Shown here one piece after another: positions 1 to 5,474 of a stretch of DNA of 6,766 nucleotides. A program made the translations under genes and the position numbers. Origin of the DNA: Xanthobacteraceae bacterium (lineage in GTDB: Bacteria; Pseudomonadota; Alphaproteobacteria; Rhizobiales; Xanthobacteraceae); contig JASHRR010000481.1 of NCBI GenBank assembly GCA_030037185.1, positions 1 to 6,766 of the forward strand. The letters run 5' to 3'. Positions within the stretch are counted from its first letter, which is position 1. Each line of letters begins with the position of its first letter. Below the pieces are notes generated by a model, which saw nothing but the letters and a program-made list of their open reading frames with translations, was not told the DNA's origin and did not search any database.

Positions 1-491
1 AGCAGATCGAGCATGTAGCCGAGCGCCAGGATGTCGTGCTTCTGACGCCCCACCTCGGTCGCAGCGGAAATGTCGTAGGTCCACCGCGCCCACGGCCCAT
101 CGACATCAAGGCGAAGACTCGTCGAGGACTGCAGAAGTGCGCCGATCAGCAGGCTGGCCCGTGCAATGGCGGATTCGAGGCGGGGCGCCGATAACAAACG
201 GTCTCCATACACGCCCAGGCCGGGTATGCCGGCCTCCGACGCCAGCCGCGCCGAGAGCGCGTCGTCGCCGATTTCGCGCGAGGCAAATTCCAGCAGAAGA
301 ATCTGGTCGCGCAGCGGCACCAGCATCTCCGGCTGATCAATCAAGCTGAGCGGCAGCTCGGCGCGGGCAAACACCCGCGTGATGGAACCGCCTCTGATTT
401 CCACGGCGTCGGCGAGGGCGCCGTTTGAACGGGCCTTGGTGAAACCGGTTTCCTGCATTTGCCGCGGCTTTACGGTTGGAGCGGCTTCCAT
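1..491 (-). CDS. AraC-type transcriptional regulator, N-terminal half (runs off left edge)
   Basis: The minus strand is open without a stop from the ATG at 491 to the window edge, giving 163 residues. The protein starts MEAAPTVKPRQMQ and carries stretches such as ITRVFARAELPLSLID, ILLLEFASREIGDDALSARL, PGLGVYGDRLL and RASLLIGALLQSSTSLRLD. This pattern of short helices plus an 'xGLGxxGxxLLSAPxLxxAIxRA' block matches the effector-binding domain found at the N-terminus of one AraC subfamily (the arabinose-binding-like domain). Such regulators are usually about 330-350 residues long, so about half is present. The C-terminal AraC helix-turn-helix domain should lie beyond position 1 and cannot be seen here. 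ATG 491 is the first plausible start and has no strong Shine-Dalgarno sequence. A GGAGG at about 40 nt upstream belongs to an inverted repeat and is too far away to serve. The effector and targets cannot be read from this half. The domain assignment is from recognition, not from a search. Confidence 0.75.
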   Translation of the reverse strand, partial: MEAAPTVKPRQMQETGFTKARSNGALADAVEIRGGSITRVFARAELPLSLIDQPEMLVPLRDQILLLEFASREIGDDALSARLASEAGIPGLGVYGDRLLSAPRLESAIARASLLIGALLQSSTSLRLDVDGPWARWTYDISAATEVGRQKHDILALGYMLDL

Positions 492-515
492 GAGGGCCGC
501 CGTCGTCGCGAAGCG

Positions 516-540
516 TCCGACGCCGTCGGAGGCCCTCCGA
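516..540. promoter_or_regulatory. Two overlapping 15-bp inverted repeats in the AraC-type gene's leader
   Basis: TCCGACG-c-CGTCGGA (516-530) and TCGGAGG-c-CCTCCGA (526-540) are each perfect 7-bp arms around one base, and they share five bases. They lie 25-49 nt upstream of the ATG at 491. The one-base centre makes a DNA-binding site more likely than a simple RNA hairpin, although alternative RNA foldings are possible. Autoregulation by the downstream gene is only inferred. Confidence 0.4.
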
Positions 541-588
541 GGCCTGGGCGGGCTTCCGTTGCGCGTGTATCAATTCTTCCGGTCAGAA

Positions 589-620
589 TGGCACACTCGC
601 ATGCCAACAACATGCCGAGT
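589..620. promoter_or_regulatory. Possible regulator-binding repeats upstream of the AraC-type gene
   Basis: This stretch holds TGGCA-N8-TGCCA (589-606), two direct copies of CATGCC (600-605 and 611-616, 11 bp apart, about one helical turn), and ACTCG/CGAGT arms at 595-599 and 616-620. AraC-family proteins often bind half-sites repeated on one helix face, so this could be an operator for the gene starting at 491. It resembles a sigma-54 promoter at first glance, but the GG-to-GC distance is one base too long. The evidence is weak. Confidence 0.25.
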
Positions 621-787
621 CTCATGGCCGACGCCCGCGGCGGGAGCAAATACTGTCATGAAATCACCGTAATGTCGAGACTGGCGGTTTTGCGTGCTCG
701 CGCATTGGCGCTATGCGATCGCCGCGTTGGTGTTATGCGTGGCGCGAAATGGCTAGTCCGACACAAAATGGCCACGCTGGCTTGGGA

Positions 788-829
788 CCTTCTTAAGAAG
801 GACGAGCGAGCAATAGTAGTTGCAACTAC
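788..829. promoter_or_regulatory. Pair of perfect 14-bp palindromes, candidate operators
   Basis: CCTTCTTAAGAAGG (788-801) and GTAGTTGCAACTAC (816-829) are each exact reverse-complement palindromes, separated by 14 bp, with centres 28 bp apart. They lie about 100-140 bp upstream of the ATG at 930. Palindromes of this size without a spacer suit a dimeric DNA-binding protein. The two sequences differ, so they may be bound by different proteins or one may be fortuitous. Confidence 0.4.
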
Positions 830-929
830 GCTCGAGCCAGGTGGCGGCAGGGCCGAGTCCAGATCTTTAGCATGACATCTATCCGGACCTGTGCCGGTTA
901 CGGTTTGGAAGCGTACCAGGGGCCCGGCG

Positions 930-1187
930 ATGAGCCTGACCACCGAGCAACGCCGCGCGTTGGCCGTGCTCGCGAGAGCGGGCGTCGATGGCACCTCGCA
1001 AACGTCGCTCATGGCACACGGATTTTGTATCAGCATGATCGCCGGGCTGATCAAACATGGATTCGCGACCTTGACACGAGAAAAGGCCCGCGCCGGCAGC
1101 AGGTTGGTCAATGTCGGCAGCGTGCGCATCACTGCTGCCGGACGCGACGCTCTAACCGCCGATGGATGCTTCACGCGGGCGATGTAG
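930..1187 (+). CDS. Small helix-turn-helix-like protein (85 aa), paralogue of the gene at 4445-4746
   Basis: The protein begins MSLTTEQRRALAVLARAG and continues with MIAGLIKHGFATLTREK and a C-terminal VRITAAGRDALTADG. This looks like a compact winged-helix fold: a first helix (residues about 4-16), a helix-turn-helix-like part with 'MIAGLIxxGFAT' (about 36-47), then a beta wing ending in 'VRITAAGRDAL' (about 65-75). I have seen this pattern in uncharacterised small proteins of Bradyrhizobium-type genomes; no function is established that I know of. DNA binding is inferred. The frame can be extended upstream to a GTG at 891. ATG 930 is preferred because homology to the paralogue begins just after it and AGGGGC lies just upstream. 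Third codon positions are strongly GC-rich, supporting a real gene. No neighbour is close enough to form an operon. The palindromes at 788-829 are candidate control sites. Confidence 0.75.
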   Translation: MSLTTEQRRALAVLARAGVDGTSQTSLMAHGFCISMIAGLIKHGFATLTREKARAGSRLVNVGSVRITAAGRDALTADGCFTRAM

Positions 1188-1224
1188 CCCTTGCATGCCC
1201 GAATGAGAACTTTGCACGTAACAG

Positions 1225-1429
1225 CTAATCGCCGCCGGCACAATACGTCTCGACGAGCACTGGATCCGCATCCGTGAGACTGCCGCCCGGACGATGAAGG
1301 CTCGCCACCAAGCCCCGTTCGATCAGACCATTGCCCGCCTCAAAAATGATTGGCATGTCCCGCGTCGCCGCTTTAGCGGTGCGGGCGGGTTCGTTGAATG
1401 ACCCGAAGCAGGTATTCGTCCGAATGCAT
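1225..1429 (-). pseudogene. Probable small gene split by a one-base frameshift
   Basis: On the minus strand, ATG 1429 opens MHSDEYLLRVIQRTRPHR and then hits TAA at 1375-1373. In the next frame, protein-like sequence continues as AATRDMPIIFEAGNGLIERG and ends in LVETYCAGGD before TAG at 1227-1225. Removing one base near the premature stop joins the two into a single frame of about 67 residues (…RTRPHR-KAATRD…). That is what one expects if a single base was gained. Alternatively the right-hand part is an independent 43-residue gene starting at ATG 1356. I do not recognise the product. 'GLIERGLV' faintly recalls the helix of the small helix-turn-helix-like genes in this window, but the rest does not match. 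No good ribosome binding site is visible for either start. Confidence 0.35.
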
Positions 1430-1588
1430 GGGGCCGATTGAAGTTACAATTTTGCGAAGTTATGGCGTCACCGGCACCGCCGGCGTCGCGTTGAGATCGC
1501 CCCTCTGCGTCTTTGAGAGCAAGCCATTGCCACCAGCAGACTGAAAATGCGTTTGGTCGATTCGGCGCCTGTTTCGGGCGCACAGTAA

Positions 1589-1602
1589 AAATTTTAAAAT
1601 TT
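1589..1602. promoter_or_regulatory. Perfect A/T-only palindrome upstream of the transporter gene
   Basis: AAATTTTAAAATTT is an exact 14-bp palindrome of A and T in a GC-rich region, about 150 bp upstream of the transporter start at 1749. AT-rich tracts like this attract nucleoid-type or Ros/MucR-type regulators in rhizobia, and TAAAAT could also act as a -10 element. Which role applies, if any, is not visible. Confidence 0.3.
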
Positions 1603-1748
1603 GCCTTCGAGGGAAACGGACACGAAGCACGACCCACTGGCGCGATCCGTAACGCCAAGAAGGCGGTTCGGCGAGGTTGGTGTGTCCTCATTGCTGCCGG
1701 TAACTGACTTTTCATCCAAATCGACCTTCGGCATATCGAAAGGCAGTC

Positions 1749-2990
1749 GTGGAACAAGTTGAACAGATCGCCGCCGATGATCGAGCGGTGCGGGTGCGGC
1801 GTCCGCTCGACGCACTGAACTTTTTTCTCGCCGACGTCCGAGGCGGGTTGGGCCCGTACCTTGCGATCTATCTGTTGGTCGAAAGGAGTTGGGACGAGGC
1901 CAGCATCGGCGTCATCATGTCCATCGCCACGGCCGCTGAGATCATCGCTCAGACCCCGGCGGGTGCGTTGGTGGATGCAATTCGGGCAAAACGCGTCCTG
2001 ATGGCGGTCGCGGCACTCGCCGTAACGGCTGTGTCATTGGTGCTGCCGTGGCTAACGGCCTTTTGGACGGTCGCGGCCTCGCAAGGCATCGCGCACGCAG
2101 CAAGCGCAGTATTCGGGCCTGCCATCGCCGCCGTAACGCTAGGTGCGGTCGGACGGCAGGCCTTCAGCAAGCGAATCGGTCGCAATGAATCGTTCAATCA
2201 CGCCGGCAACGCCTTTGCAGCATTGACAGCGGGAGCCTCCGCCTACATCTGGGGGCCGATCGTCGTGTTCTACCTGCTTGCTGCCATGGCGCTTGGAAGC
2301 CTCGTCAGTGTGCTGGCGATACCGGCCAACGCCATCGATTATGACCTCGCCCGTGGTCTGGACTCCTCCGGAAGACAGGGTTCGACAGAACGCCAACCCT
2401 CCGGGCTTCAGGTTCTAATGAACTGCCGGCCACTGCTGATTTTCGCCGTCTGTGCGGCGCTGTTTCATCTCGCCAATGCGGCAATGCTGCCGTTGGTTGG
2501 CCAAAAGCTCGCCTTGCAAGACAAGAATCTCGGCACGAGCCTGATGGCGGCGTGCATCGTGGCGGCGCAAATCGTGATGGTTCCGATGGCTATGCTGGTT
2601 GGGGCCACGGCGGAGAGGTTGGGACGCAAACCCTTATTTCTGGTTGCTCTTCTCGTATTGCCTCTCCGCGGCGTGCTTTACACCTTTTCTGAGAACCCGT
2701 ACTGGCTGCTGAGCGTGCAGCTCCTTGATGGGATCGGGGCGGGTATCTATGGCGCGATCTTTCCCATCATTGTAGCCGACATCATGCGCGGCACGGGGCG
2801 ATTCAACGTTGCCCAAGGCGTGGTCATGACCGCGCAGGGCATAGGCGCGGCACTATCGACCACCCTCGCTGGCCTCGTCGTCGTGCATGTCGGGTACAGC
2901 GCTGCGTTTATCACACTCGGCGGCGTGGCTGCCGTCGGGGCTGTGGTGTTTTTCTTCGCAATGCCCGAAACTCAGCCGTCCCGGCCCTAG
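1749..2990 (+). CDS. Major facilitator superfamily transporter (413 aa), probable proton-driven exporter
   Basis: This inner-membrane protein is about the normal size for a 12-helix MFS transporter. After a short charged N-terminus, the conserved block RRPLDALNFFLADVRGGLGP (residues 17-36) leads into helix 1. The loop between helices 2 and 3 holds the MFS signature GALVDAIRAKR (72-82). GRNESFNHAGNAFAAL lies at 144-159. A hydrophilic central loop (about 197-221) joins the halves. The second half repeats the signature as GATAERLGRKP (285-295) and has LLDGIGAGIYGAIFPIIVAD at 325-344. Start: GTG at 1749 with AAAGG five bases upstream; two further GTG codons at residues 14 and 16 are possible alternatives. 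The substrate cannot be told from sequence. Proteins of this type are often annotated as drug or sugar efflux permeases. No partner gene adjoins it. The neighbouring regulators are too distant to link with confidence. Confidence 0.9.
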   Translation: MEQVEQIAADDRAVRVRRPLDALNFFLADVRGGLGPYLAIYLLVERSWDEASIGVIMSIATAAEIIAQTPAGALVDAIRAKRVLMAVAALAVTAVSLVLPWLTAFWTVAASQGIAHAASAVFGPAIAAVTLGAVGRQAFSKRIGRNESFNHAGNAFAALTAGASAYIWGPIVVFYLLAAMALGSLVSVLAIPANAIDYDLARGLDSSGRQGSTERQPSGLQVLMNCRPLLIFAVCAALFHLANAAMLPLVGQKLALQDKNLGTSLMAACIVAAQIVMVPMAMLVGATAERLGRKPLFLVALLVLPLRGVLYTFSENPYWLLSVQLLDGIGAGIYGAIFPIIVADIMRGTGRFNVAQGVVMTAQGIGAALSTTLAGLVVVHVGYSAAFITLGGVAAVGAVVFFFAMPETQPSRP

Positions 2991-3209
2991 CGTATCGCCA
3001 AGCTGGGACCGCGGGCGTCATAGGCGGGCCGTTCCGGACGTCGGCTAGGCCCGAGGCGATCATCATGAGCTTGCGCCGACACGGAAGCTATCGGGGCGAT
3101 CATTTCGCGTACTAACTGCTGTCGTCACGCTTGCCGCCGTCCGCTGGCCGGCGGCGCGATCCAGCTTGGAGCGGGCTTGCTGGCGAGGAGGCCGAGGTAA
3201 CTCCGCATA

Positions 3210-3397
3210 GGGTGGGGAGAGGTCGAAATAAAGCCGTTCCGCTGTACGTCGAGCGAACGTTGGGAATGTTACAGCGGTCGCTCCCTCATCAAAGACGTAA
3301 ACTCACTCTTCACCGACACGTTCTGCCTCAGGCCGAACTCGGTGCCCCAGCCGACCGTCCAGCCGGCGCGAGTTTTCGAATCGCCAACGGACGGGCA
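3210..3397 (-). pseudogene. Remnant of an outer-membrane beta-barrel (porin-like) protein
   Basis: Between an in-frame TGA (3400-3398) and a TAA (3271-3269), the minus strand reads VGDSKTRAGWTVGWGTEFGL then RQNVSVKSEFT. This 'RxGWTVGxGxEFGLxxNxSVKSEFTYFD' pattern is typical of the last strands of the small beta-barrel outer-membrane proteins abundant in Bradyrhizobium-type bacteria (opacity/Omp25-like). Just after SEFT the match jumps to the next frame: restoring one base in 'ACG T-C TTT GAT' gives TYFDEGATAVTFP, then LYFDLS further on. The gene has therefore lost at least one base, has a stop at its left end, lacks its N-terminus and signal peptide, and its last strand is not recognisable. 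It is a decayed fragment and cannot make a working barrel. The family call rests on motif recognition. Confidence 0.6.
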
Positions 3398-3685
3398 TCA
3401 ATCTAAGTTACAGCGGCGATCGTCGGTCGCGCACCGTTGTCGCTTGCAGACTGAGCCGAAGGATGTACATGGTAGCGCGCACCATACCTGACCGCGGCAG
3501 CCTTATCGTCGTGTGTTTTCCTGTGCTGGGGAGGAACCGCAGGAGATACCTGCCGTGGATAGCTATCGAGCCGCCGCAGTAGAGGTCACGGCGATTGCCA
3601 CCGCCGCCGGTTCCTTTCCGGCGATATCATGATGTGCCGTCTGGCCGACGACGGCCCGGCTCGCAATCCGGCCTCGGCGATTTCC

Positions 3686-3690
3686 GGAGG
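3686..3690 (+). promoter_or_regulatory. Ribosome binding site for the 45-aa membrane protein
   Basis: GGAGG sits eight bases before the GTG at 3699. This strong site fixes the start of a gene that would otherwise be easy to miss. Confidence 0.6.
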
Positions 3691-3698
3691 TTTGAACG

Positions 3699-3836
3699 GT
3701 GCGCCCCTTCCTCAGCACGCTCGCCGTTGGCTGTGTAGCTTTTGCCGGGCTGCAGGCCCTCAACGGTGCGTGGGTGATCGCCTGCTTGCTGATCGGTGCC
3801 GCCATCATCCTGCGGGCGGTGGCGACGCGATGTTGA
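3699..3836 (+). CDS. Small single-helix membrane protein (45 aa)
   Basis: The frame starts at GTG with a strong GGAGG eight bases upstream and ends at TGA. It encodes MRPFLSTLAVGCVAFAGLQ, then ALNGAWVIACLLIGAAIILR and a short AVATRC tail. The protein is almost wholly hydrophobic, with a first hydrophobic stretch at about residues 5-19 and a second at about 24-39. It could form one long or two short membrane segments, with a basic C-terminal tail. I do not recognise a family. Small proteins of this kind often modulate membrane complexes, but nothing here shows a partner. Good codon use and the ribosome binding site argue that it is real. Reading frames on both strands overlap it, but none has comparable signals. 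A GC-rich hairpin follows six bases after the stop. Confidence 0.6.
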   Translation: MRPFLSTLAVGCVAFAGLQALNGAWVIACLLIGAAIILRAVATRC

Positions 3837-4042
3837 CCCCTACCCGTCCCCGCCAGCGGGGAGGGGATAACCATCGATAATGTTTTTTCCGGATTCGAGA
3901 AAATGGATATAGCAATCATCAATCCGCCGGCGGTCATCAACCAACCGCAACTGCCAAGCACATGCGTGCTGCCCTGGAAACAGCAGCCGATCCTGCTGGC
4001 GGCTCTAAAGAATGCCCATAAAGCCGCCGTCCCTGCAACACG
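3837..4042. other. Stretch with a doubtful minus-strand membrane peptide
   Basis: No secure gene. On the minus strand, from about 4010 to 3890, one frame reads RAASRIGCCFQGSTHVLGS then CGWLMTAGGLMIAISIF, which looks like a single membrane helix. An ATG at 4019 would be the natural start, but it is out of frame by one base. This could be a small decayed membrane-protein gene, or chance openness of GC-rich sequence. Confidence 0.2.
3842..3866. repeat. GC-rich hairpin after the small membrane gene (intergenic repeat or terminator)
   Basis: TCCCCGC (3847-3853) pairs perfectly with GCGGGGA (3856-3862), and outer C and G runs extend the stem with one mismatch. It lies just after the stop at 3836. 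There is no U-run directly after it; six T's occur about 15 nt further on. Hairpins of this make-up recur between genes in many GC-rich proteobacteria and give spurious peptides like 'PSPLAG' when translated. It may end transcription of the small gene or be a dispersed intergenic element. Confidence 0.5.
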
Positions 4043-4339
4043 TTGTACTATTCGAATTCCGAGACGATCGAGGTCGCGAGCCGCGACAAGCGTGACGCCG
4101 CCAGGCTGGGTTGGCCCAACGAAGACGGGCGCGACGTCTCAGAAAATCTGATTGCCGGCTTTGTTCACAAAAAACGCGAGAGCATTATTGACGGCCGCGG
4201 CTTCCGGGTGCTCCCTGCCATCGAGACAGTTTTGGGAGGATCCAAAAGCCGAGACCGGCGCACCGCCGGCACGATGGGGGGCATCGAGCGCACCGCGCAC
4301 AAAGCGGCGTTAGCATTCGGCTGCTACCTGACGGCTTAA
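4043..4339 (+). CDS. Unrecognised hypothetical protein (98 aa)
   Basis: This open frame begins at TTG 4043 (stop 24 bases upstream) and ends at TAA. It encodes a hydrophilic protein with stretches such as EVASRDKRDAARLGWPNEDG, LIAGFVHKKRESIIDGRGF and TMGGIERTAHKAALAFGCY. Roughly seven in ten codons end in G or C, which fits coding sequence here. There is no signal peptide or membrane helix and no family I can name. The start lacks a clear ribosome binding site and is a rare TTG, so the true gene may be truncated at its N-terminus. The opposite strand is also open for about 100 bases at the left end, which lowers confidence. No neighbour shares its orientation closely. Confidence 0.35.
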   Translation: MYYSNSETIEVASRDKRDAARLGWPNEDGRDVSENLIAGFVHKKRESIIDGRGFRVLPAIETVLGGSKSRDRRTAGTMGGIERTAHKAALAFGCYLTA

Positions 4340-4374
4340 ATGTTTTTATTTATCGCCGGCAGATACTCCGGGCG

Positions 4375-4428
4375 GGTTACACGCGGAATTTCGACCGGCG
4401 AGACATGCTGATTGGACAGCGGTTACAC
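4375..4428 (+). repeat. Short imperfect direct repeat around GGTTACAC
   Basis: GGTTACAC occurs at 4375-4382 and again at 4421-4428. Similar bases follow each copy (GCGGAATTTCGACCGG against AGCGGCTTTCGGACGG). The copies are 46 bp apart, in the gap between the hypothetical frame and the minus-strand helix-turn-helix-like gene. No function is evident. Confidence 0.3.
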
Positions 4429-4444
4429 AGCGGCTTTCGGACGG

Positions 4445-4746
4445 TTAGAATAGGTATAGGTCTGAATCGGTCTTTAAGCGGACGCGGCAATGGCTGTCAG
4501 CCCTAAGCACCATCCGCCTCGCATCAGTGATCTGATACGGACCACCTCAATAGCCGCGCGGCCAGGACCCGTAACGATCTCTCGCTCCTTCGTTGCGACG
4601 CCTTCGTGGACGAGGTCTGCGATCATGGCGCGATCGAGTCCATGGGCGAGGACGAGCAGCTCCTCCGTGAGGCCGTGCGGAAGCCTCGCGAGTAGCGCCA
4701 GTGCATGGCGTTGCTCGTTGCTGAGGCTTGGCTCTCGTGGAGGCAT
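4445..4746 (-). pseudogene. Small helix-turn-helix-like protein with a frameshifted C-terminus; paralogue of 930-1187
   Basis: From ATG 4746 the protein begins MPPREPSLSNEQRHALALLA and continues with MIADLVHEGVATKEREI and AAIEVVRIR. It matches the 930-1187 protein position by position (LxxEQRxALAxLAR, then AHGxxxxMIAxLVxxGxAT, then an EV-VRI wing). The expected ending 'RITDAGRR' is missing in the open frame, which runs on as RSLMRGGWC to a stop at 4474. It appears in the next frame as ITDARRMVLRA, reaching a stop at 4445. One base lost near 4531-4533 explains this. The gene may therefore make a protein with a replaced tail, or be inactive; the core helices are intact. An upstream ATG at 4815 is possible, but homology favours 4746. 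DNA binding is inferred, not shown. Confidence 0.6.
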
Positions 4747-5098
4747 CACCGCACTTTTCGACAAATACGCGTGCCCCCCGCCTGCCTCGCCCCAAGCCAC
4801 GCTGTTTTCGCGCATGAGCGTGCAGAAACCCTTGTTTGTGCCGCAGCGTGTCCCGCATCACTGGTTCGCCGGCTAACGCGACGCTTCGTCCGCCGGGCGG
4901 CAGGTCTTGCCGCACCCGGTGAGGCGCGGCATCGCGGGAAAATGCAAATCGCTTGATGGCCACTTCACCACTACGGCATCAATCTTGGACGCCTCGGACC
5001 TTGCGGGACGCCCTGCACGGAAGGCCCAACGGGTGCCAGGGCAAGGTTTGATCGTGATCAACCGATGCTTGCAGGCGTTTCGGTTCTAAAAGCTTCTA
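4747..5098. other. Gap with one doubtful minus-strand frame
   Basis: A minus-strand frame from TTG 5061 to TAG at 4875-4873 encodes 62 residues, with SKIDAVVVKWPSSDLHFP and a LTGCGKTC motif near the end. Codon third positions are GC-rich and the sequence looks protein-like, but the start is TTG without a clear ribosome binding site and I know no homologue. The opposite strand is also open. A real small gene or a fragment is possible. Confidence 0.3.
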
Positions 5099-5332
5099 TT
5101 AGCTCTTTTCCCAGCCGCGTGCCTTCATGCAGGCCTCGTCTACCGCTGTTTTGCTGGAAGTGGCTCGCCCCGAATCCGGATTGCTGGCCACAGCCTTTTC
5201 GGCCTCAAACTGACATTCCAAGTCGTCGGTTTTCAGCATCTCGGCTGTCGCGCCAGATTTCGTCCAGGTTGTTGCGCACGACGCCAGCGGCACGGCTGCG
5301 CAAATCAGAAGTAGTGCTCGCATCGTCCCCAT
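5099..5332 (-). CDS. Small lipoprotein (77 aa)
   Basis: The protein starts MGTMRALLLICAAVPLASCA: a short signal peptide with basic R5, a hydrophobic core, and a lipobox L16-A17-S18-C19. Signal peptidase II would cleave before C19 and the cysteine would be lipidated, leaving a 59-residue envelope protein. The mature part reads TTWTKSGATAEMLKTDDLEC, then a mostly helical stretch, and ends CMKARGWEKS. C40 and C68 could form a disulfide. I recognise the type: small rhizobial lipoproteins with a 'TWxKxGAT...DxxECxxEA...CMxARGW' layout, function unknown. ATG 5332 is chosen because AGGAG (5343-5339) lies six bases upstream; the ATG three codons in is an alternative. A terminator-like hairpin (5352-5398) sits directly ahead of the ribosome binding site. 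Confidence 0.85.
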   Translation of the reverse strand: MGTMRALLLICAAVPLASCATTWTKSGATAEMLKTDDLECQFEAEKAVASNPDSGRATSSKTAVDEACMKARGWEKS

Positions 5333-5351
5333 CTGATTCTCCTAATCAGCA

Positions 5352-5398
5352 GAAAAAATCCCGCCTTTCTGCCCGCGATCACGCACGGGCAGAAAGGC
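5352..5398 (-). terminator. Rho-independent terminator-like hairpin upstream of the lipoprotein gene
   Basis: A perfect 13-bp stem, GCCTTTCTGCCCG (5363-5375) with its complement at 5386-5398, encloses a 10-nt loop. Read on the minus strand, it is followed by GGGA and six T's (5357-5352). This is a good intrinsic terminator pointing left. It ends only eight bases before the lipoprotein gene's ribosome binding site. It could end a transcript from the small frames to the right, with the lipoprotein promoter lying inside or after it. Otherwise it could be an attenuator in the lipoprotein leader. Confidence 0.7.
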
Positions 5399-5474
5399 CG
5401 AAGTGGGACGAGTTCGCGGTCGAGATGGTATAGTATTGTGGGATAATCCTTGTTTTGGTTGAAATACGGCCCGC

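Larger units (their letters stand above)
492..929. other. Intergenic region with regulatory-looking repeats
   Basis: No convincing gene lies here. A plus-strand frame (about 672-875) is open, but only about half of its codons end in G or C, unlike the real genes nearby, and it lacks a ribosome binding site. The stretch holds the inverted repeats near 516-540 and 589-620, plus two perfect 14-bp palindromes at 788-829. Confidence 0.6.
1188..1748. other. Gap with a minus-strand gene remnant and an A/T palindrome
   Basis: No intact gene is evident. The left part contains a probable frameshifted minus-strand small gene (1225-1429). The right part holds a 14-bp A/T palindrome at 1589-1602 and the transporter's ribosome binding site. 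The long minus-strand open frame across 1323-1757 has no recognisable protein character and appears to be chance. Confidence 0.5.
2991..3698. other. Non-coding gap with an outer-membrane protein remnant
   Basis: No intact gene is evident between the transporter and the small membrane protein. The only recognisable item is the minus-strand beta-barrel remnant at 3210-3397. Very short plus-strand frames occur at 3463-3579 and 3555-3632 with passable ribosome binding sites, but they are unsupported. No clear terminator follows the transporter. Confidence 0.5.

Noticed and set aside
589..606. Sigma-54-like promoter TGGCAC...GC
   Set aside because: The GG and GC elements are one base too far apart for the sigma-54 consensus; the inverted repeat explains the pattern better.
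672..875. Plus-strand frame ending KWLVRHKMATLAWDLLKKDE... before the gene at 930
   Set aside because: Only about half of its codons end in G or C, there is no ribosome binding site, it runs through the paired palindromes, and no family is recognisable.
656..1243. Long minus-strand open frame of 195 codons
   Set aside because: It is antisense to the well-supported gene at 930-1187 and has the composition of a shadow frame in GC-rich DNA.
1323..1757. Minus-strand open frame of 144 codons before the transporter
   Set aside because: No recognisable domain, starts inside the transporter gene, and crosses the A/T palindrome; likely chance.
3463..3632. Two tiny plus-strand frames (ATG 3463 and GTG 3555), each with a passable ribosome binding site
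   Set aside because: They overlap each other in different frames, are 25-39 residues long, and show no protein character beyond the start signals.
3563..3961. Minus-strand open frame of 132 codons
   Set aside because: It is antisense to the 45-aa membrane gene and translates the intergenic hairpin as a typical junk 'PSPLAG' peptide.
4490..4876. Plus-strand open frame of 128 codons
   Set aside because: It is antisense to the second helix-turn-helix-like gene, which has clear family motifs.
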